Assembly (NCBI RefSeq): GCF_003957515.1
Contig: NZ_RQXW01000004.1
Coordinates: 1 to 64,000, forward strand
Length of the DNA: 64,000 nucleotides
Source: Amphritea opalescens
GTDB taxonomy: Bacteria; Pseudomonadota; Gammaproteobacteria; Pseudomonadales; Balneatricaceae
Direction: 5' to 3'
Shown: in pieces, positions 1 to 9,296 of the stretch
Layout of the letters: every line of letters begins with the position of its first letter
How positions within the stretch are numbered: position 1 is the stretch's first letter
Notes under the pieces: model-generated
Database searches by the model: none
The model's input: the letters and a program-made list of their open reading frames with translations, nothing else
What the model was told of the DNA's origin: nothing
Translations under genes and position numbers: made by a program

Positions 1-34
1 CCGTTTGCGGTGAGTCGTCTCAAGCGAGGTGCGT

Positions 35-62
35 ATTTTACTCAACACCCTGATGAAGTCAA
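35..62 (-). promoter_or_regulatory. Stable-RNA-type promoter A (leftward)
   Basis: Read on the minus strand there is a -35 TTGACT (57-62), a 16-bp spacer and a -10 TAAAAT (35-40), followed by an ACGCACC start region. The upstream flank is AT-rich (about 63-95), like an UP element, and holds GCTAAAAATTC (76-86), which recurs upstream of promoter B. No gene follows inside the window, so the product lies beyond the left edge. An rRNA or tRNA operon is inferred from the promoter style, not seen. Confidence 0.55.
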
Positions 63-98
63 CCTTTTTGTTTAAGAATTTTTAGCAAATTCTCAAAC

Positions 99-113
99 GA
101 AGTCGGCGACTTC
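99..113. repeat. Perfect inverted repeat between tandem promoters
   Basis: GAAGTC-GGC-GACTTC is a perfect dyad midway between the two leftward promoters. It could be a hairpin in the leader transcribed from promoter B, or a protein site. I cannot say which. Confidence 0.4.
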
Positions 114-231
114 CTGTTTAACTTTCCGCTGTTAAAAGCTTGCGTTAAACGCCGTGCTTTCAATGGGTTAATCAAACAGCTCGACTTGTTTCAGTGACCG
201 TTTCCGGTGGCTGTCTCAAGCGAGGAGGCGC

Positions 232-259
232 ATTCTACACCGGACAGGCAGGGAGTCAA
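232..259 (-). promoter_or_regulatory. Stable-RNA-type promoter B (leftward)
   Basis: On the minus strand there is a -35 TTGACT (254-259), a 16-bp spacer and a -10 TAGAAT (232-237), followed directly by a GCGCC discriminator like that of stringently controlled rRNA P1 promoters. The AT-rich flank at 260-311 contains GCTAAAAATTC (301-311). The initial transcribed region shares 13 identical bases (213-225) with promoter A (17-29), so the two look like duplicated tandem promoters for one transcript. Confidence 0.55.
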
Positions 260-386
260 CAGGGGCAGCACGAAAAAGTGTCATTTTGATGAAAAAGGTC
301 GAATTTTTAGCGGCTACCCGCTGCTCACCTAGATAGACCCGCTAGGAGCACCAATCATGTAGCGCAACAAGACCGCAGTTTAAAGC

Positions 387-413
387 TTATCGCCTCTGGA
401 AGAGGCTCCTACC
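387..413 (-). repeat. REP-like GTAGG hairpin, copy 1
   Basis: On the minus strand the element reads GTAGGA, a 6-bp stem GCCTCT, loop TCC, stem AGAGGC, then GAT. The same architecture with a different but still paired stem occurs at 58692-58716. GTAG-headed short hairpins of this kind are typical of REP elements in Pseudomonas and relatives. It lies between the der terminator and the leftward promoters. Confidence 0.6.
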
Positions 414-470
414 AGAAAGTACAAACCGCTTGGCAGATGCCATCCCAAGAAAAGGGGCGCACAAGAACGC

Positions 471-497
471 AAAAACCGCCTGACGGCGGTTTTTGTG
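471..497 (-). terminator. der terminator (bidirectional)
   Basis: A 10-bp perfect stem AAAAACCGCC/GGCGGTTTTT with a TGAC loop (471-494) is flanked by T-runs on both strands. It lies 58 bases past the der stop codon and can stop transcription in either direction, insulating der from the leftward promoters. Confidence 0.85.
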
Positions 498-554
498 GGT
501 TGCATTCAGTAATATTTAATCGATATTTCCGATTCATGCGCTAAATAGCAGGCC

Positions 555-1970
555 TTATTTCTTTCTGCCTTTCTTTTTCTGCTTATCGTTATGCAACTTC
601 TGGCGCAGTTTTTTCATCACTTGGCGCTTGCTCAGTTCATTCTTCTTATCTTTAAAGGGGTTTGCGCTACTCTTGAACTCAAACCGCAGCGGCGTACCTT
701 TAATACCCAAGATTTTAGTAAACTTATTTTCCAGATAGCGCTTATAAGAACCTGGTAATGAGTTTGTTTGATTACCATGGATAACAATAATCGGCGGATT
801 AGAGCCCCCTTGGTGTGCATAACGAAGCTTAATACGATTACCGTTAACCATTGGCGGCTGATGGTCGGCAACAATGTCTTCTAATAAGCGGGTTAATTTA
901 TTGGTAGCCCATTTAGTCATGGCAAAGCCATAGGCCTCGTCCACCGAAACAAACAGGTTACCGACACCGCTACCATGCAATGCAGAGATAAAGTGCATCC
1001 GCGCAAAGGAAACAAACTCAAGACGACGACGCAACTGTTCGCGCACCTCCTCTTTTTCTTCGCCGGTCATGCCATCCCACTTATTAATGGCGATTACCAG
1101 CGAACGGCCCGCATCAAGCACATAGCCCAAAAGATGCAGATCCTGATCAGAAACACCTTCACGGGCATCAATGACCAATACCACGACGTTAGCATCGTTG
1201 ATCGCACGCAGCGTTTTAATGATAGAAAACTTTTCTACCGCCTCTGTGACGTTTTTCCGCCGACGGATACCCGCGGTATCGATCAGAGTGTAAGGTTCGC
1301 CATCCCGCTCAAAAGGAATGTAGATACTATCCCGAGTGGTACCCGCCTGATCGAATACAACGACACGGTCTTCACCTAGAATCCGGTTGACCAGTGTTGA
1401 TTTACCCACATTAGGTCGACCGATAATGGCGATTTTCTTTTGCCGCTGGCGCTCCTCATCTTCATCAAGCTCCTCTCGAAGCGGAATTTCTGATAAGACA
1501 TACTCAACTAATTGGGTAACGCCTCGACCATGTGATGCCGCAATCGGCAAGGGTTCTGATAAACCTAAACAGTAAAAATCAGACATGGCGATATCGGGAT
1601 CAAGACCGTCTGTCTTATTGACGATCAGATAGCTTTCTTTTTCTGATCGACGCAGATGATCGGCAATCATCTCATCCGCAGGGTTAAGACCCGCTCGACC
1701 ATCGACCAGAAACAAAACAATATCCGCTTCTTCAATCGCCATCAGCGACTGTTCGGCCATCTTGTAATCGATACCTTCCTCGTCACCGGAGATACCACCG
1801 GTATCGATGACGATATAATCCCGATCACCCAAACAACCTTCACCATACTTCCGGTCACGCGTCAGACCAGAATAGTCTGCAACAAGCGCATCGCGACTTT
1901 TTGTCAGTCTGTTAAACAACGTCGACTTACCTACATTGGGTCGGCCAACAAGTGCAATTACCGGAAGCAT
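555..1970 (-). CDS. der: Ribosome biogenesis GTPase Der (EngA)
   Basis: Essential GTPase that assists late assembly of the 50S ribosomal subunit in the cytoplasm. The 471-residue product has the diagnostic tandem G domains: P-loops GRPNVGKS at residues 9-16 and 184-191, switch motifs DTGG (56-59) and DTAG, and base-recognition NKTD (118-121) and NKWD. A KH-like domain follows and the tail is very Lys-rich, as in gammaproteobacterial Der. It ends the minus-strand run that starts at trmJ/iscR. A hairpin between bamB and der may lower its expression relative to bamB. Confidence 0.98.
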   Translation of the reverse strand: MLPVIALVGRPNVGKSTLFNRLTKSRDALVADYSGLTRDRKYGEGCLGDRDYIVIDTGGISGDEEGIDYKMAEQSLMAIEEADIVLFLVDGRAGLNPADEMIADHLRRSEKESYLIVNKTDGLDPDIAMSDFYCLGLSEPLPIAASHGRGVTQLVEYVLSEIPLREELDEDEERQRQKKIAIIGRPNVGKSTLVNRILGEDRVVVFDQAGTTRDSIYIPFERDGEPYTLIDTAGIRRRKNVTEAVEKFSIIKTLRAINDANVVVLVIDAREGVSDQDLHLLGYVLDAGRSLVIAINKWDGMTGEEKEEVREQLRRRLEFVSFARMHFISALHGSGVGNLFVSVDEAYGFAMTKWATNKLTRLLEDIVADHQPPMVNGNRIKLRYAHQGGSNPPIIVIHGNQTNSLPGSYKRYLENKFTKILGIKGTPLRFEFKSSANPFKDKKNELSKRQVMKKLRQKLHNDKQKKKGRKK

Positions 1971-2015
1971 ATTTTTATTACCAATTTTAAAAAACGTATT
2001 CGTCTAAAACAAAAT

Positions 2016-2045
2016 AGCGGCTACCTGAAATAACAGATAGCCGCT
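2016..2045 (-). terminator. Hairpin after bamB, possible attenuator before der
   Basis: An 8-bp perfect stem AGCGGCTA/TAGCCGCT with a 14-base loop is followed on the minus strand by a T-rich run (ATTTTGTTTTAG). It sits between bamB and der in a co-directional run, so it is either a weak terminator or an attenuator that lets some transcripts read into der. Confidence 0.55.
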
Positions 2046-2063
2046 GAATCAACAACACTGATA

Positions 2064-3215
2064 CTAGTTGAGCTGTAACGCAACCAAGCGCCCACCATTA
2101 CCTAGCACATACAGCACATCATCAACTGCAACCATATCGCCACGCAGACCATCTGAATCCGCCTTATAGCGAGCAACAAAATGCCCATCTACTTGAGACA
2201 TAAAGTGGAGATAGCCTTCGTAATCACCCACCACAACCGAAGTACCAAGTACCGCCGGAGAAGTAGTTTGACGATTTTCTAGGGCAGCCTGACGCCATAC
2301 ACTCGCACTGCTACGCTGATCAAAGGCTTCGATAAAGCCATTCGCCTGACTGACATATATATTACCAAAACCGGCAGCCAAACTCCGATAGCTTGATGCA
2401 TTCTGCGACCAAAGAACCTGAGCATCGGCCGCACTAACAGCCACTAACTTACCCTGATAACTCACAATATAGATCACGCCATCGATATAGAGTGGCCGTG
2501 CATCAATATCAATCAGACGCTCTATCTCAGTCTTACCTTCTGGGATGATAATTCGCCGTTCCCATAATTCAGCACCGGTATCGTTACGTACCGCGGCCAG
2601 CTTACCGTTTGCAAATCCAGCAATAGTGGCATTCGCAGCAACTATTGGCGAACTGGTTCCGCGCAGCGTCAAACTAGGAATTTGGCTATCATAAGTCCAG
2701 AGACGCTCGCCGCTGCTGATATTCATCGCAACCAGCTTACCATTTTGGAGTTGCGCAACAGCCATCTCATTATTCATCTGCACAGGGCTAAGCGTTTCAC
2801 TGCTCATCTGCTGGCGCCACATCTCGACACCATCTTCCGCACTGAGCATCACAACTTCACCACTCTCAGTGGTAACGGCAACATGATTTGGCCCAACACC
2901 GACACCACCGACAATCGGGGTATCTAGGTCGACACTCCAAAGAGAACTTCCATCATGTCGATCATATGCAACAACGCGCCCTTCAACATCAGCGGCATAA
3001 ACAGCATCACCGCTCACGGCCAAACTCAACTTATTAAAGGCTTCGCCTAAACCAGCACCGACAGACTTACTCCACAGAACATCAACCTCTTTCTCTGCTT
3101 CAAAATCGACCAGCTCTGCAGGCTCAATCTCTACTTCACCACCCCACCAACCACAGGCTGATATCGATAGAGAACAGATAACCATCAGCAACGCACGAGA
3201 TAATACTTGTTTCAT
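2064..3215 (-). CDS. bamB: Outer membrane assembly lipoprotein BamB
   Basis: Periplasm-facing lipoprotein of the BAM complex that helps fold and insert outer-membrane beta-barrels through contact with BamA. The 383-residue protein starts with a lipoprotein signal peptide ending in a lipobox (I-S-A-C, then G-W-W). The rest is a series of PQQ-like beta-propeller repeats (for example V-A-Y-D, L-W-S and G-Y-L-H-F blades). It sits directly after yfgM (3-base gap) and before der, the standard gammaproteobacterial order. Confidence 0.96.
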   Translation of the reverse strand: MKQVLSRALLMVICSLSISACGWWGGEVEIEPAELVDFEAEKEVDVLWSKSVGAGLGEAFNKLSLAVSGDAVYAADVEGRVVAYDRHDGSSLWSVDLDTPIVGGVGVGPNHVAVTTESGEVVMLSAEDGVEMWRQQMSSETLSPVQMNNEMAVAQLQNGKLVAMNISSGERLWTYDSQIPSLTLRGTSSPIVAANATIAGFANGKLAAVRNDTGAELWERRIIIPEGKTEIERLIDIDARPLYIDGVIYIVSYQGKLVAVSAADAQVLWSQNASSYRSLAAGFGNIYVSQANGFIEAFDQRSSASVWRQAALENRQTTSPAVLGTSVVVGDYEGYLHFMSQVDGHFVARYKADSDGLRGDMVAVDDVLYVLGNGGRLVALQLN

Positions 3216-3218
3216 CGG

Positions 3219-3875
3219 TTAGCTTCCTTTGACGGCCAGATTATCTAACTTCAGACTTAACAGGGGACGCGCGCCTTGGGGAGCAGCCGCTACAGCAACC
3301 TGATAAGCATCACGAGCCTTATCAACCTGCCCTAACTGCAGGTAAAGATCGCCTTTAAGTTCGGCCACACTCACGCTGAAACTTGCAGTGTTAAGACCAT
3401 CCAACAACAAGACCGCTTTATCCGCGTCACCCATTGCAGCCATCACCCGAGCTTTACGCATCGTTGCAACGGTTTTCATGACGTCATCAGGCGCTTGGGC
3501 CAACACCCAATCTAGCTCACCCAATGCAGCAGCATAATCACCACTATCAGCATACAAGCGGGCACTAAACAACGCACCGAAACGAGCATAAGCCGTATCG
3601 CCAAACTCATCTTTGAGTGATTTAGCGAGGTGCGTCGCAGTGGTACGCTGATCATCTGTAGATTGCGGCGCGCTTGCTAACGCAACGGCCTGCACCAGAT
3701 TTTGATAGACCACCGACGCATTTTCTGCGGTAACCTGCTGATTATTCTGCCAACCTTTCCAGCCAAACACGGCGGCCAAGGCCAAAGCAATACCGAGCAA
3801 TAGAGATCTACCGTTCTCTTTCCACCAACTCTTTAACGCTTCAACCTGCTCTTCTTCAGTGCGCATCTCTGACAC
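3219..3875 (-). CDS. yfgM: YfgM-family ancillary SecYEG chaperone
   Basis: Inner-membrane anchored protein with a periplasmic TPR domain. In E. coli YfgM associates with the Sec translocon and PpiD. The 218-residue product has a charged cytoplasmic N-terminus, one membrane segment at about residues 25-42, then alpha-helical TPR-like repeats. A GTG start is chosen because AGGAG stands six bases upstream of it, whereas the ATG three codons later lacks its own Shine-Dalgarno. It is the first of the yfgM-bamB pair and follows hisS. Confidence 0.93.
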   Translation of the reverse strand: MSEMRTEEEQVEALKSWWKENGRSLLLGIALALAAVFGWKGWQNNQQVTAENASVVYQNLVQAVALASAPQSTDDQRTTATHLAKSLKDEFGDTAYARFGALFSARLYADSGDYAAALGELDWVLAQAPDDVMKTVATMRKARVMAAMGDADKAVLLLDGLNTASFSVSVAELKGDLYLQLGQVDKARDAYQVAVAAAPQGARPLLSLKLDNLAVKGS

Positions 3876-3909
3876 AGCTTGCTCCTAATCGCCTTTCACA
3901 ATTTAATTA

Positions 3910-5175
3910 TTATGCCTGTTGCTGTTGTTGCAGCAAGCCGCTCAAGTTGTTGACCTGAACATCATAGGTTGGTTCAGAGTTATACCACAGGTTAGCCAGT
4001 AGCGACTCGTTTTCTTCACGCACCAGTACCACCCAAGGGGCACCGGTCTGCCGAGCTTTACTACTGATATTTTTCAAACCTGAGCAGTGCACTCGAATTC
4101 GCATACCGGGAAGTTCATTTCTTAATTGCTCAGCCAACACCATCAATGGTTTTTGCAAACCTTTGTGCTCTGCGGCCAGATACAGATCAAATGGCTGCTT
4201 CACGGCATCGGGTATAACCTCAAGGGTTTCCAATAATAAGATAAGCCGCTCAACCCCCATCGCAAAACCGACGGCAGGAGTGGGTCGACCACCCAACTGC
4301 TTCACTAGGCCATCATAACGGCCGCCAGCACAAACAGTCCCTTGAGCACCTAATTGGTCGGTAACCCATTCAAATACGGTTTTACAGTAATAGTCGAGAC
4401 CGCGGACCAATCGCGGGTTTAGCTCGTAGGCAATACCCGCCTGATCAAGCATTTCACACAGATCAGAAAAGTGTTCACGGGATTCATCATCGATATAATC
4501 GGCTAATGAAGGCGCGTTATCCAACAATTGTTGCGTCTGAGGATCTTTACTATCCAGTATCCGTAATGGATTGCTGCTCAATCGACGCAGACTATCTTCG
4601 TCCAACTGGTCTTTACGCGCTGAGAGGTATGTTACTAAGGCTTCTTTATATTCAGCCCGCGCTTCATTACTACCCAGTGAATTAAGCTGCAAGGTAACCG
4701 CATCAGCAATGCCTAACTGCTTCCATAACCGCGCGCTCAGCATGATCACTTCTGCATCAATGTCCGCATTCGCCATACCAAAGGTTTCAATACCGATCTG
4801 ATGAAACTGACGATAACGACCCTTCTGAGGCTTTTCATAACGAAACATCGGTCCTTGATACCATAACCGCTGTGCCTGATTGAACAGAAGACCATGCTCT
4901 TCTCCGGCGCGCACACAGCTAGCCGTGCCTTCAGGTCGAAGCGTCAGGCTCTCACCGTTACGGTCATCAAAGGTATACATCTCCTTTTCAACGATATCAG
5001 TCACTTCACCGATAGAACGCTTAAAAAGATCTGTCTGTTCGACTATTGGCATACGAATCTCGGTATACCCATAGGTACCGAGTACCGACTTCACACTACT
5101 TTCAAGGAACTGCCAGACCGGTGTTTGGTCGGGCAGGATATCGTTCATTCCACGGATGGCATTAATCTTGGCCAA
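3910..5175 (-). CDS. hisS: Histidyl-tRNA synthetase
   Basis: Class II aminoacyl-tRNA synthetase charging tRNA-His. The 421-residue protein begins [12 protein letters not shown] like E. coli HisS and carries the class II motifs plus the histidine-specific motifs around [12 protein letters not shown] and AGGRYDGL, with a C-terminal anticodon-binding domain. The start codon is TTG; the only ATG nearby (seven bases upstream) is out of frame. The C-terminus ends in a run of five glutamines. Only 26 bases separate it from rodZ, where ispG sits in E. coli and Pseudomonas. Confidence 0.98.
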   Translation of the reverse strand: MAKINAIRGMNDILPDQTPVWQFLESSVKSVLGTYGYTEIRMPIVEQTDLFKRSIGEVTDIVEKEMYTFDDRNGESLTLRPEGTASCVRAGEEHGLLFNQAQRLWYQGPMFRYEKPQKGRYRQFHQIGIETFGMANADIDAEVIMLSARLWKQLGIADAVTLQLNSLGSNEARAEYKEALVTYLSARKDQLDEDSLRRLSSNPLRILDSKDPQTQQLLDNAPSLADYIDDESREHFSDLCEMLDQAGIAYELNPRLVRGLDYYCKTVFEWVTDQLGAQGTVCAGGRYDGLVKQLGGRPTPAVGFAMGVERLILLLETLEVIPDAVKQPFDLYLAAEHKGLQKPLMVLAEQLRNELPGMRIRVHCSGLKNISSKARQTGAPWVVLVREENESLLANLWYNSEPTYDVQVNNLSGLLQQQQQA

Positions 5176-5201
5176 TGTTCATTACCTAATCTGTTAAAAC
5201 T

Positions 5202-6182
5202 TTATTCACTTTGTGGCAGCGTTAAACGCACCACACCTGAACGGCTACCGCGATTAAACTCTACCGCTGAGCCATTAAGAAATACATTACCCACAGCCTC
5301 GACACGGCCTAGCAACAACTTAAGCGGTGCTTCGCCAGACACATTCAACTCACTGCCCCCAGGCTTAACCCGCATTTCAAGCACCTTACCGGTATGATCT
5401 TCAACGCTAACCCAACACTCATCCGTAAAGGTAATACGCAATGACACATCGGTACCGATAACCGGTTGCGGTGCTTCCTCTTGCTGCACCTCTGCTTCAG
5501 CTTGTGTTTCGACTGAACTATCAATCGATGCATCAGAGGATGTCTCAGCTGAATCGGCTTCTGGGACTTCAGAATTTGCTGCGTCAGCGGTTAACTCGGT
5601 ACCATCGCTGGCCACCAAATTGATCTCTGGCTGAGGAGCGGTCTGATTATCGTTCCCATGCGCCAAACCTGATGGAACAATCAGTGTACTACCGTCGACA
5701 GATTCTACTTCGACCGATTCGGTTGCCGGAGAAAGAGAGATAGCGGGATCAGCACCCTGCTGTATTTTCCACCACCAAACAGTTGCTGCCACAATGGCTA
5801 ACACAAAGATCCAAGCCGACCATTTGATAACTGGATCACCTAGCTTTGCCGTTGATTGCGCACCGGACGTGGTACGGAACTGAGGCGCGTTACCGGCGCT
5901 CGTACTACCATAGAGATTATCAAACAGCGCGAGATAGCGACTCACATCTAGATTCAGTAATTTGCTATACGATTGAACATAGCCTCGAGCAAACACCATG
6001 CTCGGCAGCTCATCGAACGCCCCACGCTCGAGTGACTCAATATATTTTCCCGACAGTTTTAATTCTCGGGCGACATCATCAACCGACAGACCCTGCTGCT
6101 CTCTCGCGGTGACAAATTCTGCGGCAGGAAACACCTGTCCATATTCTTCAGTTTCTTGACCCAGTAACTGCTCATTACTCAC
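5202..6182 (-). CDS. rodZ: Cytoskeletal morphogenesis protein RodZ
   Basis: Links MreB to the cell-wall elongation machinery. The 326-residue protein has an N-terminal Cro/Xre-type helix-turn-helix domain (about 22-90), one transmembrane helix (121-139, Trp-rich end), a long acidic Ser/Ala/Glu linker (about 150-235) and a C-terminal DUF4115 beta domain (about 245-322). It starts with GTG, which overlaps the pilW stop by four bases (GTGA), so the two are translationally coupled. A transcription factor role is unlikely because the HTH belongs to a membrane-anchored protein. Confidence 0.93.
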   Translation of the reverse strand: MSNEQLLGQETEEYGQVFPAAEFVTAREQQGLSVDDVARELKLSGKYIESLERGAFDELPSMVFARGYVQSYSKLLNLDVSRYLALFDNLYGSTSAGNAPQFRTTSGAQSTAKLGDPVIKWSAWIFVLAIVAATVWWWKIQQGADPAISLSPATESVEVESVDGSTLIVPSGLAHGNDNQTAPQPEINLVASDGTELTADAANSEVPEADSAETSSDASIDSSVETQAEAEVQQEEAPQPVIGTDVSLRITFTDECWVSVEDHTGKVLEMRVKPGGSELNVSGEAPLKLLLGRVEAVGNVFLNGSAVEFNRGSRSGVVRLTLPQSE

Positions 6183-6940
6183 AGAGTAGACTCCTTATAC
6201 TGCCGATATTCTTCTGAATCCGGGTACATATTTTTGAGGATCAGACCATAGGTTGCAGCATTAACACCGTTATTCTTCAACCGAGATATTTGCACCCCTA
6301 GCCAGAGGCTCTGAGCACTATGTTGAACCCGTTTTTCGTCTACCATTGTACTAAACTGATCGAACAGGCTGACCGCCTCTTCAAGGTTATCCTTTTTAAT
6401 CATCACGTCGGCTAGTTGCAAAATGGCCAAAGGACGCCCAGGCGTCAACGTTAGACTGCGCTTAAACGCATGTTCAGCCGCATCTAAACGATCGATCAAC
6501 AGATAGCATCGACCAAGATTCTCAAAGGCTTGGCTACGCTGATTATAAAAAGGATCTTCTGTTGCACGGGCCAGCTCTTTACAGGCCTGCGGGTAACGCT
6601 CAAGGCTAAACAAAAAAGCACCATAATTGTTGTGCATCATGGCGCTATCAGGCTCAACCTTTATCGCTTGCTTAAAATAACTTTCGGCCAGTTCGGTATC
6701 TTCTTCTATCTGGAAGACCATCGCCAAACCGTTGTAGGCCTGAGCTGAATCTGAATCGATCTCAATGGAGCGTTGGAACGCCAGCTTAGCATTGGGGGTA
6801 TCACCTCTGCGCAGATACTGCATTCCTAACGAATTATAAGCCTGAACAGCCTTAGGAACATCCTGCTCTGTGGTTGAGACATCCTGTCCCGCACATCCAG
6901 TAATCAATAGACTAATCAGTAATATCAGATAACCTTTCAA
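6179..6940 (-). CDS. pilW: Type IV pilus biogenesis/stability lipoprotein PilW (PilF)
   Basis: Outer-membrane pilotin lipoprotein with TPR repeats that helps the PilQ secretin multimerise. The 253-residue product has a short signal peptide with lipobox (I-T-G-C) and five to six TPR units (A-Y-N-S-L-G, A-Y-N-G-L-A, M-H-N-N-Y-G-A, F-E-N-L-G). The start codon is TTG, with AGGAG about ten bases upstream. It lies between rlmN and rodZ, the position held in Pseudomonas (pilF) and in E. coli remnants. No other pilus gene is in the window. Confidence 0.92.
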   Translation of the reverse strand: MKGYLILLISLLITGCAGQDVSTTEQDVPKAVQAYNSLGMQYLRRGDTPNAKLAFQRSIEIDSDSAQAYNGLAMVFQIEEDTELAESYFKQAIKVEPDSAMMHNNYGAFLFSLERYPQACKELARATEDPFYNQRSQAFENLGRCYLLIDRLDAAEHAFKRSLTLTPGRPLAILQLADVMIKKDNLEEAVSLFDQFSTMVDEKRVQHSAQSLWLGVQISRLKNNGVNAATYGLILKNMYPDSEEYRQYKESTL

Positions 6941-6981
6941 TCTTATTCACTCCTGGTGAGATTAATATCACATTTAGTTGA

Positions 6982-8115
6982 TTAGCGGGGCGGCTCTTGC
7001 TGCACCCCACTGGCATCTTTTAGCGGTATGTATTTTGCGCTACGTCGAGTACGGTCCATAACCTGCCCAACCAGTTGCCCACATGCGGCATCGACATCAT
7101 CACCTCGGGTTCTTCGTACCGTGGTAATCACACCCGCTTTGACCAGCACCGTCTTAAATGCCTGAATCGCATCTTCAGAGGGACGACGATAGTCTGAATT
7201 AGGAAACGGGTTAAATGGTATTAGGTTTAACTTACAGGGTAAACGCTTTAACAGCTTAACTAACTGTTTTGCTTGACTTGGGTGGTCATTAACGCCGGCA
7301 ATCAGCGTATATTCAACCGTAATCACACGTTTATCTTTTAAATTATCCATATAGCGGTTACAGGCATCAACCAATTCGGCAATCGGGTAACGCTTATTGA
7401 CCGGCACAAGCTGATCACGCAACTCATCGGTTGGTGCATGCAACGAGATCGCCAAGGATACGTCAGTCACCTGACTCAGCTTATCAATTTGCGGTACAAC
7501 ACCGGCGGTGCTTAACGTAACACGCCGCTTCGACAACCCATAAGCATTATCGTCCATCATCAGATGAATACCATCGACAACATTGTCGAAGTTCATCAAT
7601 GGCTCGCCCATCCCCATAAATACCACATTGGTCACCCGGCGGACACCGGAAGGATCAAAGGGTCCAAATGAGCGGATCGCGACCCTCACCTGACCAATAA
7701 TTTCGGCAGCACTGAGGTTACGGTTAAAACCCTGCTTACCTGTCGAGCAGAAGCTACAATCTAACGAGCAGCCAATCTGCGATGAGATACACAGAGTGGC
7801 ACGAGTATTTTCAGGAATCAGCACCATCTCAACAGCGGAACCGCCATCGAGTTGAATGACCCACTTACGGGTGCCATCTTTGGATATATTCTGCACCAGT
7901 ATGTCAGGCTCACGAATTTCGGAGACTTCACTCAGTTTCTGCCTTAATGACTTACTGATGTTAGTCATTTCATCAAAGCTGCTGGCACCAAACTGATGAA
8001 TCCATTTCAGCACCTGGGTCGACCGAAAAGGCTTTTCGCCGATACTCACAAAAAACTCTTCCAATTTTTTAGGAGAGTATCCGAGCAGGTTAATTTTACG
8101 GGTGGATTCAGTCAT
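6982..8115 (-). CDS. rlmN: Dual-specificity 23S rRNA A2503 / tRNA A37 methyltransferase RlmN
   Basis: Radical SAM enzyme making 2-methyladenosine at 23S rRNA A2503 and at tRNA A37. With the chosen start the protein has 377 residues. The cluster motif is C-S-L-D-C-S-F-C (cysteines near 116, 120, 123), and the methyl-carrying cysteine lies in the C-terminal A-A-C-G-Q-L. I chose the ATG at 8115 because GAGGT stands six bases upstream; an ATG six codons earlier (8133) lacks a ribosome site. The enzyme consumes Fe-S clusters, which the adjacent isc genes supply. Confidence 0.97.
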   Translation of the reverse strand: MTESTRKINLLGYSPKKLEEFFVSIGEKPFRSTQVLKWIHQFGASSFDEMTNISKSLRQKLSEVSEIREPDILVQNISKDGTRKWVIQLDGGSAVEMVLIPENTRATLCISSQIGCSLDCSFCSTGKQGFNRNLSAAEIIGQVRVAIRSFGPFDPSGVRRVTNVVFMGMGEPLMNFDNVVDGIHLMMDDNAYGLSKRRVTLSTAGVVPQIDKLSQVTDVSLAISLHAPTDELRDQLVPVNKRYPIAELVDACNRYMDNLKDKRVITVEYTLIAGVNDHPSQAKQLVKLLKRLPCKLNLIPFNPFPNSDYRRPSEDAIQAFKTVLVKAGVITTVRRTRGDDVDAACGQLVGQVMDRTRRSAKYIPLKDASGVQQEPPR

Positions 8116-8140
8116 ATTGACCTCAACGTTCATGAAATGA

Positions 8141-8162
8141 CGGGCCGCCGAATAGCGGCCCG
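8141..8162 (-). terminator. GC-rich hairpin between ndk and rlmN
   Basis: A 7-bp stem GGGCCGC/GCGGCCC lies directly after ndk. No T-run follows on the minus strand, so it is a poor intrinsic terminator. It could mark partial termination or protect the ndk mRNA end. Confidence 0.35.
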
Positions 8163-8172
8163 CAGGGACAAC

Positions 8173-8580
8173 TTACTTACCGAAGAAGTAAGCGATCTCG
8201 CGTGCTGCAGACTCTGGAGAATCAGAACCGTGAACCGCATTCGCATCAATAGATTGAGCAAAATCACGACGGATAGTTCCTTCAGCGGCTTCCTGTGGGT
8301 TAGTAGCACCCATCAGCTCGCGGTTCAGCGCAATCGCATTTTCACCTTCAAGCACCTGTACAACAACAGGGCCTGAAGTCATGAATTCAACCAGATCAGC
8401 AAAGAAAGGACGTTCTTTGTGCTCTGCATAGAAACCTTCAGCTTCTTCACGAGTCAGTTGCTTCAGTTGCATGTTAACGATTTTCAGACCGTTAGACTCA
8501 AAGCGAGAAACGATTTTACCAATAACGTTTTTTGCAACGGCATCAGGCTTGATGATAGAAAAAGTACGTTCGATAGCCAT
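8173..8580 (-). CDS. ndk: Nucleoside diphosphate kinase
   Basis: Transfers the gamma-phosphate of NTPs onto NDPs through a phosphohistidine. The active-site motif N-A-V-H-G-S-D-S is intact near residue 115 and the N-terminus ([12 protein letters not shown]) is typical. At 135 residues it stops at Y-F-F-G-K, about seven residues before the usual gammaproteobacterial end, so the C-terminal tail is short. It lies after the isc terminator and before rlmN, on the minus strand. Confidence 0.97.
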   Translation of the reverse strand: MAIERTFSIIKPDAVAKNVIGKIVSRFESNGLKIVNMQLKQLTREEAEGFYAEHKERPFFADLVEFMTSGPVVVQVLEGENAIALNRELMGATNPQEAAEGTIRRDFAQSIDANAVHGSDSPESAAREIAYFFGK

Positions 8581-8708
8581 GTGCTATTAATCCTTTGTAT
8601 AAAATTCAGGGCAGTTTGGCCGCTCACGGAGCGTGGCAGCCACACCAGAAAAATGAAACGCGCAATTATACGCTAACCAATGCTGACTGAACAGCGCCAG
8701 CCGCCACG

Positions 8709-8730
8709 AAAAAGCCCGCTAATGCGGGCT
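8709..8730 (-). terminator. Terminator of the isc operon
   Basis: The minus strand reads AGCCCGC-ATTA-GCGGGCT followed by T4, 14 bases past the iscX stop. It closes the isc operon and separates it from ndk. Confidence 0.85.
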
Positions 8731-8743
8731 ATTTCACTATCAT

Positions 8744-8938
8744 CTACTGTCGTTCTTCGATCCAGGCCATCTGAATCCCTTCCAGCACTTTCTCACCGCA
8801 CCGCTCAGGATCATCATCAAAGCCCTCCAATGCCATCACCCACTCATAAAGATCGGGAAAACTCACCGTAAGGGGGTCCGTATCGGAATACTTTTCATCT
8901 AACTCTATTGCTATATCGTAAACATCAACCCACTTCAT
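8744..8938 (-). CDS. iscX: Fe-S assembly protein IscX
   Basis: Small acidic protein of the Isc system that binds IscS and iron and modulates cluster assembly. The 64-residue product carries the family features M-K-W-x-D-V-x-D-I-A, P-x-x-V-x-F-x-D-L-Y-E-W-V and a very acidic C-terminal half. It is the last isc gene, 19 bases after fdx, and is followed by a strong terminator. Confidence 0.96.
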   Translation of the reverse strand: MKWVDVYDIAIELDEKYSDTDPLTVSFPDLYEWVMALEGFDDDPERCGEKVLEGIQMAWIEERQ

Positions 8939-8957
8939 CGCGTCCTCCGCTTTGCTA

Positions 8958-9296
8958 TCAATGTCGTTCAGACACCTGATTAATGGTATACCGAGGAATC
9001 TCTACGACTAGATCATCACCACCCACCAAGGCCTGACAACTCAGACGGGATTCCGGTTCTAGACCCCATGCCTTATCCAGCATATCGTCTTCGAGTTCAT
9101 CCGACTCCTCTAATGAGTCATAACCTTCTCGCACAATCACATGACACGTCGTGCAAGCACAGGACTTCTCGCAAGCATGCTCTATCTCAATACCTTCCCT
9201 TAAAGCGGCATCACAGATAGACTCACCAACATCAGCCTCAATCACTTTACCCTCTGGGCAAAGCTCATCATGGGGCAGAAAAATAATCTGCGGCAT
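8958..9296 (-). CDS. fdx: [2Fe-2S] ferredoxin, Isc type
   Basis: Electron donor for cluster assembly on IscU. The 112-residue sequence has the adrenodoxin-type ligand set C-x5-C-x2-C (C-E-K-S-C-A-C-T-T-C-H region, about 42-51) and a distal cysteine near residue 87 (L-S-C-Q). It begins inside the hscA stop (TGATG overlap), so translation is coupled. Confidence 0.97.
   Translation of the reverse strand: MPQIIFLPHDELCPEGKVIEADVGESICDAALREGIEIEHACEKSCACTTCHVIVREGYDSLEESDELEDDMLDKAWGLEPESRLSCQALVGGDDLVVEIPRYTINQVSERH

Larger units (their letters stand above)
1..554. other. Gene-free left edge
   Basis: No supported protein gene is present here. The stretch holds two leftward stable-RNA-type promoters (35-62, 232-259), a dyad (99-113), a REP-like hairpin (387-413) and the der terminator (471-497). 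The segment 310-386 shows nothing I recognise. Confidence 0.6.

Noticed and set aside
975-1379. Plus-strand frame inside der
   Set aside because: Shadow of der; composition reflects the reverse complement of G-domain codons.
4894-5397. 167-residue plus-strand frame over hisS and rodZ
   Set aside because: It spans the ends of two well-identified genes on the other strand and has no domain.
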